From the NCBI GenBank assembly GCA_964528095.1, contig CAZGSG010000190.1, positions 1-11,334 on the forward strand: DNA of 11,334 bases, given 5' to 3'. Positions 6,543-11,334 of the stretch are shown here, in pieces. The stretch comes from CAZGSG01 sp964528095. Lineage in GTDB: Bacteria; Bacteroidota; Bacteroidia; Chitinophagales; Chitinophagaceae. The notes beneath the pieces are model-generated. The model saw only the letters and a program-made list of their open reading frames with translations. It was not told the origin of the DNA and made no database searches. The first letter of the stretch is position 1, and every line of letters starts with the position of its first letter. Position numbers and translations under genes: made by a program.

Positions 6543-6600
6543 TTTGTCCCGCTTTTTTCCGCTTAATGCCGCCTTTTATGGCGGACAGTTGGCGGACAAA
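6543..6600. repeat. nested inverted repeat with second arm-site pair, upstream of the broken integrase
   Basis: TTTGTCC (6543-6549) and GGACAAA (6594-6600) form the outer arms; CCGCC (6569-6573) and GGCGG (6580-6584) form an inner hairpin. Within it ATGGCGGACA (6578-6587) and TTGGCGGACA (6589-6598) repeat at 11-bp spacing, like the pair at 6416. It ends 11 bases before the integrase start, so it could serve as recombination arm, integrase operator, or both. Confidence 0.55.
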
Positions 6601-6611
6601 AATGATCAATT

Positions 6612-6755
6612 ATGAATATTACACTTTCTGCTGTTCCCTCCAGGGACAAACAAAAAATCTGGTACACTTTCGAATGGGGAAAAGAAGCCGGGCAACGAAA
6701 AGCTGCAGGCGTTTTTACTTATGCGAAACCGAAAAATCAAGTAGAAAAAAATTAG
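6612..6755 (+). pseudogene. N-terminal remnant of a tyrosine recombinase (integrase)
   Basis: This 47-codon frame begins MNITLSAVPSRDKQ and contains WYTFEWGKEAGQRKAAG and FTYAKPKNQVEKN before a TAG. It resembles the N-terminal arm-binding part of Bacteroidota phage and transposon integrases, whose usual length is about 400 residues; the similarity is from memory. The core-binding and catalytic domains (R-H-R-Y) are absent here and in every other frame of the following kilobase, so the gene is truncated by deletion at about 6750, not by a single stop. It sits immediately after attachment core 2, its terminator and paired repeats, the usual position for the integrase of a tRNA-targeting element. 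Confidence 0.7.
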
Positions 6756-6967
6756 TCGGACCCGAATCGCTTATTATTCCACATATCCCAACTACCAAGT
6801 TCCTGTTACAAGGCCCTCCTGGAGGCAAGAATGAATTGTTTGATATTGATTCTGGAGTAAGTATTGTTGAATTAGCATGTTGGGAGCTAATCTTTAATGA
6901 GCCCATCGGTTTAAACCCCAGTAGATATGGCGAAAAAAACAACTCCCAGATTCGAAAGCCCAAATAA
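6756..6967 (+). pseudogene. unidentified coding-like fragment fused after the integrase remnant
   Basis: A frame different from the integrase frame stays open from the breakpoint to a TAA at 6965-6967 and ends with a protein-like 3' part of about 65 residues (for example PPGGKNELFDIDSGVS, VELACWELIFNEPIGLN). I do not recognise it. The frame is technically open back to an ATG at 6602, but its upstream part is only the integrase sequence read out of frame. It may be the 3' end of an element gene joined by deletion, or chance. Confidence 0.25.
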
Positions 6968-7088
6968 TCTTACATCTTAAACCTTAAATATTATTTCTCC
7001 AAATACTTTATTATTCAAACGTATTAAATCAGAAACAACTGTATTGACATTTGAAAAGAATCAATTTCATAGCAGGAAATGACCGTTT

Positions 7089-8534
7089 TCATTCATTAAT
7101 GTATTTTTTTAGTCGTTCCGCCGCATCAATGTCTTCAGGATTAATTTCAAGATGTTTTTTGTAGCATTTAATGGCAAGTTCTTTTTCTCCTGATACTTTG
7201 TATGCATGCCCTAAAACATTAAACGCAAATGGAGACTTAGGATAAAATGTTGTATCTAGTCTATATACAGCAATAGCCTTTTTAAATTCTCCATGGTGTA
7301 GTAGATTATTTCCTGACATTTCGCCCAGATACTCCATAAAAGAGAGATTATGCGGATTATCATTTTTAGCCTGTAATCCTGCGTTATAACCGTTTATAAT
7401 TGTTTCTTTAATTACATTGACTGTAAAGTTAAAATCATCGGTTGTTTTAGTTGAACCAGCTAATTGTTGCTGAATAAAAAGGTCAACGTCCCACCAATTA
7501 ATATTATCTCCATTGGTTAGTAAAATGACTGTATAACCTAAATCTTTATAGATTTTTAGTTCATTTCTAATTCCAGGAAAGCCTCCGGTATGGCCAAAAA
7601 TCTTATTCCCATTAATAGTTAAAACCTCAAAGCCTAAACCGTATCCAGACGAGTCTTTTTCAGTTGTAACCAATTCTATATTTTTTTTGTTTAATAATTT
7701 GTTCTGTTGTAGTGCCATAGAAAACTTCAAAAGGTCTCCTACTGTCGAGAACCCACCTCCTGCCGAACATCCTTTTAAAACATTAAGATACACATTGTTA
7801 TTCCATACATAAGGATCTTCACGCGAAATTTCATATCCTATAGCTAAGTTAGGTATTGCTTTATCTAATTCATAAGCATCTGTATTCTGCATGTCAAGAG
7901 GCGTATAGATGGTTTTTTTTACGTAGTCAAAATAATTTTTTTTAGTTACAGCCTCAATAATCAGCCCCAAAACAATATATCCGGCATTGCTGTACTCAAA
8001 TCGCTTTCCTGGCTCAAATAATAGCGGTTGATTTTGAAATAGCGGAACGTAATCAATCAGTTCTTTAAACTTATCGTGTGGTGACTTGAAATACTCATCC
8101 CAAAAATTTCCCATTCCAGATGTATGGGTAAGTAATTGATATATTGTTACCGAATCTACAACAGATTTGATGGGAAGGTTTGGAAGATATTTGCCAACCT
8201 TATCGTCAAGATTGATTTTTCCTTTTTCCACTAATTGCATAATACAAACGCTTGTGAACATTTTACCCATCGAAGCAACATTCAATTTAGTATCAATTTT
8301 GTTTCGGATGCGATCAGAGCGATTTGAAAAACCATATGCTTTTTCAAAAATGACCTTGTTATCTTTTGCAATTAAAACAGTCCCGCTAAAATCGTTATAT
8401 CGTGAAAGTGAGTCTAAATGTTTTTGGAGGTTGGCAACAAATATCTTTTTATCAACTATTTTTTTATTTGCCCCTTGTGCGAATGATAGCGTAGCAACAA
8501 ATGGAAAGAGTAACGCAAAAACTATTACTTTCAT
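7089..8534 (-). CDS. exported serine hydrolase (beta-lactamase / class C PBP fold) with TPR-like C-terminus
   Basis: Encodes 481 residues. A signal peptide (1-20, ending SFAQG) is followed by a beta-lactamase-related domain (about 35-350) with all three active-site elements: SMGK (Ser88, Lys91), YSN (181-183) and HTG (315-317). Residues about 400-480 are helical and include the TPR-like stretch FAFNVLGHAYKVSGEKELAIKCYKKHLEINP, a common C-terminal extension in Bacteroidota. Such proteins cleave or transfer acyl groups of peptides, esters or D-amino-acid substrates; the substrate here is unknown and beta-lactam resistance should not be assumed. The full family length and intact motifs suggest a working enzyme. 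It is alone on the minus strand inside the tRNA-bounded islet, facing the broken integrase, and is A+T-rich compared with the kinase and transferase genes. No Shine-Dalgarno or convincing promoter is seen. Confidence 0.93.
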   Translation of the reverse strand: MKVIVFALLFPFVATLSFAQGANKKIVDKKIFVANLQKHLDSLSRYNDFSGTVLIAKDNKVIFEKAYGFSNRSDRIRNKIDTKLNVASMGKMFTSVCIMQLVEKGKINLDDKVGKYLPNLPIKSVVDSVTIYQLLTHTSGMGNFWDEYFKSPHDKFKELIDYVPLFQNQPLLFEPGKRFEYSNAGYIVLGLIIEAVTKKNYFDYVKKTIYTPLDMQNTDAYELDKAIPNLAIGYEISREDPYVWNNNVYLNVLKGCSAGGGFSTVGDLLKFSMALQQNKLLNKKNIELVTTEKDSSGYGLGFEVLTINGNKIFGHTGGFPGIRNELKIYKDLGYTVILLTNGDNINWWDVDLFIQQQLAGSTKTTDDFNFTVNVIKETIINGYNAGLQAKNDNPHNLSFMEYLGEMSGNNLLHHGEFKKAIAVYRLDTTFYPKSPFAFNVLGHAYKVSGEKELAIKCYKKHLEINPEDIDAAERLKKYINE

Positions 8535-8934
8535 CGTCTATTTATGAGTAAGATGCATTTTTTTAGGCTTTCCATAAATCTACTGACAACAACTTTTTTC
8601 TACTTATCATTTTTAAATTCTTCCATCTCTTTATAAAAAAATAACGCATGTGTTACTTTTTTTCTGCCAGCTCCGGATAAAATCGATTTTGCCCAGCTGA
8701 CCTAAATTTTACCGGATTAATAGTTCAAATCCAGACTCACGAGGCCTTTAAGCATCTATTAACTATAATCAGCCATTTTACGAGATTGTAGCTTCCTGTT
8801 GGTTGCATTAAAATCAAGTTCATCAGAATTTCAGGTTTCGTTATTTTTGTACGACAGGCTTGTAACCTAAATAATTTAATAATTAAGCTGGCGGGCGGGC
8901 AACTATTGAAAATAATTAATCCTGAGGCAATAAG
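8535..8934. other. gene-free segment upstream of the serine hydrolase
   Basis: No credible gene. It contains a weak tRNA-3'-end-like sequence at 8723 and, at 8888-8896, CTGGCGGGC, which resembles the candidate arm repeats and lies about 40 bases before attachment core 3, the same side and similar distance as at core 2. The near match TAGATTTA to a -7 box (minus strand, about 8575-8582) could belong to the serine hydrolase promoter but lacks a placed -33 element. Confidence 0.45.
8723..8740 (+). repeat. weak, diverged attachment-core-like sequence
   Basis: GTTCAAATCCAGACTCAC compares with GTTCGAATCCAGTCTC and the following CAC of tRNA-Leu(GAG) if four bases are deleted. Unlike the other copies it is not followed by a terminator hairpin. 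The T-loop motif alone could arise by chance. Confidence 0.25.
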
Positions 8935-8952
8935 GAATCCAGTCCCGGGCAC
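8935..8952 (+). repeat. attachment core 3
   Basis: GAATCCAGTCCCGGGCAC matches the tRNA-Leu(GAG) 3' end at 17 of 18 positions and shares the preceding AG with core 2. It is the closest copy to the intact tRNA, so it may be the youngest scar. A terminator follows 11 bases later. Confidence 0.75.
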
Positions 8953-8963
8953 TGAAATTAGGA

Positions 8964-8996
8964 AAGGTTTTAAGTCATTGGGCTTAGAGCCTTTTT
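8964..8996 (+). terminator. intrinsic terminator after core 3
   Basis: AAGGTTTTAAG pairs with CTTAGAGCCTT over 11 bp (two wobbles) around an 8-base loop, followed by TTTTT. It lies just past the end of the DUF4386 gene, which arrives from the other side, so it may also stop that transcript. Confidence 0.8.
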
Positions 8997-8999
8997 CGT

Positions 9000-9698
9000 T
9001 TAACTAAGGGCTTCAATTTTAGGCATCCTTACTCCTTTTATTAATAGCCAAAAACAGAATATCCATTCTCCAATAGCACAGGGTAAAATAATTGCAGGAT
9101 AAAGGAATTTCACTAAGTCTGGAAAAAGAAACCATGTAAAGCTATTAGCGATATAGCATATCCCGCCAATTAACAGAAGTATTCCTAAGAATTTTTTAAA
9201 AAGCCTTGACTGATAAATTAAGAATCCAAGAAAAATCAGATGAAAGCCAAAAAACAAAAGACTGATATTATATCCTGTACCATGTAATCTTATAGACAAT
9301 AATGCAAATGCATTCAGTTGGGAAGATGTAAAAACATCAAGATAGCCTGGACCATTCAAAAAGGATAATGCCGCGTAATGAGTCAAAGAGGTAACACTTA
9401 AAATAATTATACTTGCAACTCTGAATAAGGTCGATAATAGGGATAGATTTCTGCTGGTATCTTTAAGTAATATGTAGAGAATTGTCGTTACTCCAATATC
9501 ACAGACGAGCATTAATAATTCACTGACAAAGCCGAAGCGGTACCAAAATTCAGAATCTATAATGTTTTTTGCAGTAGTTGCCGCATTGTCATAGTCTACT
9601 AAATTGTCACGAACAAAGATTTGAGCAATGAGTCCAAAAATTACGATTAGTAAGTAAAGGAGCCCTGCGATTCTTGCTATTTTTACTTTTGAATACAT
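9000..9698 (-). CDS. DUF4386 family integral membrane protein
   Basis: Encodes 232 residues with about six membrane segments (near 8-28, 55-78, 88-112, 133-160, 166-190 and 200-222). The N-terminal phrase KIARIAGLLYLLIVIFGLIAQ and the C-terminal SRLFKKFLGILLLIGGICYIANSFTWFLFP are typical of DUF4386, a family of full length about 220-240 residues and unknown biochemical function, so the gene appears complete. It starts at an ATG preceded by an A+T-rich leader without a Shine-Dalgarno sequence or a clear -7 box. It is the only gene in the islet between cores 3 and 4, its stop lies four bases from the core 3 terminator, and it is A+T-rich like the serine hydrolase. As cargo of a decayed element its role cannot be told from context. 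Confidence 0.9.
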   Translation of the reverse strand: MYSKVKIARIAGLLYLLIVIFGLIAQIFVRDNLVDYDNAATTAKNIIDSEFWYRFGFVSELLMLVCDIGVTTILYILLKDTSRNLSLLSTLFRVASIIILSVTSLTHYAALSFLNGPGYLDVFTSSQLNAFALLSIRLHGTGYNISLLFFGFHLIFLGFLIYQSRLFKKFLGILLLIGGICYIANSFTWFLFPDLVKFLYPAIILPCAIGEWIFCFWLLIKGVRMPKIEALS

Positions 9699-10126
9699 TT
9701 TCGCTTTTATTCGATACGTTTAATAGCAGAATTTGTTACAATTTTAGTATTCAGGGTGAGAAAGTCTTTGAAAATGACCGCCAACGTCTGTATTTACGCT
9801 AAAATACGGTACAAGGTATTAGTAGCGCAAATAACAAATAAGGTTACTTCTAAATTTGGCTGGTAATTTTTAGAAAGTTCATGTCGCTATATGAAGGGGC
9901 GCCGGGTAGTTTTAATAACTATTTTTACGTAGGTAAACTGTGTTAGAATTCCATCTATAGGTTTGAAGGATCGTCAACTGTACCGTGTCAGGAGGAATTT
10001 ATTCGGCGGCTATCAATGTGGCAAATCACCTGAGGTAAAAAGATTACTATAGGTTGATTTTAAACGGCTTATTTAGTTTAAGAATTGCTTTACGCTTATA
10101 AATTAAATCCAAATCTTCAATAAATT
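9699..10126. other. gene-free segment between the DUF4386 gene and core 4
   Basis: I see no gene, promoter or clear repeat here. A stretch of about 39 codons open on the plus strand at roughly 9930-10050 has no start codon and no recognisable protein. The segment should include the promoter of the DUF4386 gene, but no TAnnTTTG match is placed suitably. Confidence 0.45.
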
Positions 10127-10155
10127 GGTTCGATAAAATCCCAATGTGGGGCACG
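10127..10155 (+). repeat. attachment core 4 (diverged)
   Basis: GGTTCGA (10127-10133) followed by AATCC...GGGGCACG (10137-10155) corresponds to the T loop, T stem and acceptor end of tRNA-Leu(GAG) with several changes and small insertions. Its flank agrees with that of core 2: CACGTTA, then AGCCTTGTAAGT, then a hairpin and T-run, and further on CCCGCTTTTT (10213-10222 versus 6548-6557). The shared flank makes chance similarity unlikely. Confidence 0.6.
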
Positions 10156-10162
10156 TTATAGC

Positions 10163-10189
10163 CTTGTAAGTCAGTCTTACAAGCTTTTT
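10163..10189 (+). terminator. intrinsic terminator after core 4
   Basis: CTTGTAAG and CTTACAAG form a perfect 8-bp stem around TCAGT, followed by C and five T. Stem sequence and position relative to the core agree with the terminator after core 2. Confidence 0.85.
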
Positions 10190-10581
10190 CATTTAGTGTC
10201 GGGTCAAAACCTCCCGCTTTTTAGCGCTTTCCACCACTATTTCTGACACTTAATTGATACAGGCATTCGCTGACACATCATCACCCAACCGGCATAGCAT
10301 TGGATTGGCGATATGACGGCTTAAGGAATAAATTCCCGCCGCTATATCGATACTCGGCAGCATATCCAGTTTCCGAGTAAATCCCAGTTTTAGAAAAAAT
10401 TCCATCTTCATATCTTTACTCAGCAGCAGTCCGGCTTACATAATACGGAATATCGCCATATCGCCAGGCCCTGACTTTAGCGGTCAGGCTAGAAGAAAAC
10501 CAGAAATATCCGATTAAATAAAAATAATAAACCCGACGACAAGAAGAAAATGAAGGGAGCATTATTTAGCTCACAAAAAAT
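10190..10581. other. hairpin-rich segment without a clear gene
   Basis: Inverted repeats are AGTGTC/GACACT (10196-10201 and 10244-10249), ACTCGG/CCGAGT (10352-10357 and 10373-10378) and CCTGAC/GTCAGG (10470-10475 and 10483-10488, 7-base loop). The first occupies the place held by the nested inverted repeat after core 2, but no integrase remnant follows it. An 11-codon frame at 10550-10585 overlaps the start of the ankyrin gene. Confidence 0.5.
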
Positions 10582-11334
10582 ATGAAAAGTCAACATGCAT
10601 TTTCAAGAAGAGTTTTAGTAAAAAGTTCAGTTTTAGGGCTTTTGACTTTGCCTATTTATAATGTACTATATGCAAAAAATATTTCTACCATTGACGAGGG
10701 TAATACTAATGCAATAAAAGAGCCAGGACGTTATCCAGCCATTGCTGAAGAAATAACAAACGAAGTAGTAGGAGTTTCACATTTTAATTTAGACAGGTTA
10801 AAAGAGCTTGTCAATAAAAGACCTGAACTGGCTCGTGCTACCTGGGATTGGGGCTTTGGCGATTGGGAAACTGCCATTGGCGCGGCCTCTCATGTAGGTC
10901 GAAAAGATATTGTTGACTACTTAATTTCAAAAGGGGCAAGACCTGATATTTTCACTTTTGCTATGTTAGGGGCGTATGAAACGGTCAAATCTATGATTCA
11001 ATTCATGCCGGGTCTGCAACAAACACCAGGTCCACATGGTATTAGTTTGCTCCAACATGCGAAGAATGGAGACAGTAAGTCAAAAGGGGCAATCCAGTTA
11101 ATTGATTATTTAACCGCTTTGGGCGATGCCGATAGTCCAAAATACCAGTCAATGGATGAAACCGAAAAACAAAAATATGCTGGCGATTACAAATATGGTG
11201 AGGGTGAATTTGATGGTTTCTCAGTAAAAGTAAACAGCCAAAAAAGGCTTTTGTTTGGAAAACTAGGTAAGTTTGGCGGCTCATTATTAAAAATCGGCGA
11301 TCATACATTTACCTACAACGGTGCGCCCTCGGTT
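10582..11334 (+). CDS. exported ankyrin-repeat protein, cut by the window edge
   Basis: The frame is open for 251 codons to the end of the window without a stop. The N-terminus (MKSQHAFSRRVLVKSSVLGLL) has a twin-arginine-like motif SRRVLVK before a hydrophobic stretch and AKN, suggesting folded export to the periplasm. Residues about 65-165 carry ankyrin-type helical pairs: FNLDRLKELVNKRPELA, then ETAIGAASHVGRKDIVDYLISKGARPD, then a degenerate unit with SLLQHAK. The rest is polar and glycine-rich with beta-like stretches (FDGFSVKVNSQKRLLFGKLG) that I do not recognise. Ankyrin domains bind other proteins; no partner can be named. The ATG overlaps the stop of an 11-codon upstream frame (ATGA), and there is no strong Shine-Dalgarno sequence. 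It lies beyond the last tRNA scar, so it may be host DNA or a further islet. Confidence 0.85.
   Translation, partial: MKSQHAFSRRVLVKSSVLGLLTLPIYNVLYAKNISTIDEGNTNAIKEPGRYPAIAEEITNEVVGVSHFNLDRLKELVNKRPELARATWDWGFGDWETAIGAASHVGRKDIVDYLISKGARPDIFTFAMLGAYETVKSMIQFMPGLQQTPGPHGISLLQHAKNGDSKSKGAIQLIDYLTALGDADSPKYQSMDETEKQKYAGDYKYGEGEFDGFSVKVNSQKRLLFGKLGKFGGSLLKIGDHTFTYNGAPSV

Larger units (their letters stand above)
6360..10189 (+). mobile_element. composite integration hot spot (decayed islets) at tRNA-Leu(GAG)
   Basis: The region is bounded by the tRNA 3' end and its most distal copy at 10137-10155, with two further copies at 6470 and 8935. These divide it into segments of about 0.1, 2.4 and 1.2 kb. 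Inside lie a truncated tyrosine recombinase, probable arm-type repeats and two A+T-rich cargo genes, both on the minus strand. In sampled 60-base lines the serine hydrolase gene is about one-third G+C, against about half in the histidine kinase gene. No intact integrase remains, so the islets are probably immobile unless helped in trans. The interpretation as accreted elements is inferred; the repeats themselves are directly visible. Confidence 0.65.

Noticed and set aside
7089..8534. Serine hydrolase as an antibiotic-resistance beta-lactamase
   Set aside because: The SxxK/YxN/HTG motifs are shared by many peptidases and esterases, and the TPR-like tail is not typical of class C beta-lactamases.
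8737..8952. 71-codon open frame on the minus strand
   Set aside because: It begins inside attachment core 3 and has no recognisable protein features. It is better explained as chance in A+T-rich DNA.

Overview
The window looks like a chromosomal stretch from a member of the Bacteroidota, probably close to Chitinophagaceae. Several genes lack a Shine-Dalgarno sequence. Instead, TAnnTTTG -7 boxes sit just upstream of several starts, once with a TTG -33 box 19 bases away. Tyrosine-recombinase and DUF4386 sequences of Bacteroidota type support the same placement. No rRNA, CRISPR array or complete transposase was seen.

Layout. (1) 18-2174, minus: a secreted alpha-galactosidase-like glycoside hydrolase. 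(2) About 2.2-3.24 kb: a kilobase with no convincing gene but with hairpins and a small tandem repeat. (3) 3.24-3.53 kb, minus: tRNA-Gly(GCC), a hairpin terminator, tRNA-Leu(TAA) and a second terminator. (4) 3.6-4.9 kb, minus: a 72-residue membrane protein of unknown function and a family 2 glycosyltransferase; the small gene's promoter lies against and slightly inside the end of the transferase gene. (5) 5073-6239, plus, divergent from the transferase: a membrane sensor histidine kinase with no response regulator beside it. (6) 6293-6376, plus: tRNA-Leu(GAG) with its own -7 box.

From the 3' end of tRNA-Leu(GAG) to about 10.19 kb the character changes. The last ~19 bases of the tRNA recur at 6470, 8935 and 10137, each time followed by an intrinsic terminator. 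The copies are 16-17 matches in 18-19 for the first two and more diverged for the third. Between them lie 11-bp-spaced direct repeats that resemble integrase arm sites, the first 47 codons of a broken tyrosine recombinase, and two visibly A+T-rich cargo genes: an exported serine hydrolase with a TPR-like tail and a DUF4386 membrane protein. I read this as an integration hot spot at the tRNA gene where several elements accumulated and decayed, leaving nested attachment scars. This is an inference from repeats, integrase remnant and position; it is the most interesting feature of the window.

Beyond the last scar lie about 390 hairpin-rich bases without a clear gene, then an exported ankyrin-repeat protein with a twin-arginine-like leader. 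It starts at 10582 and runs off the right edge.
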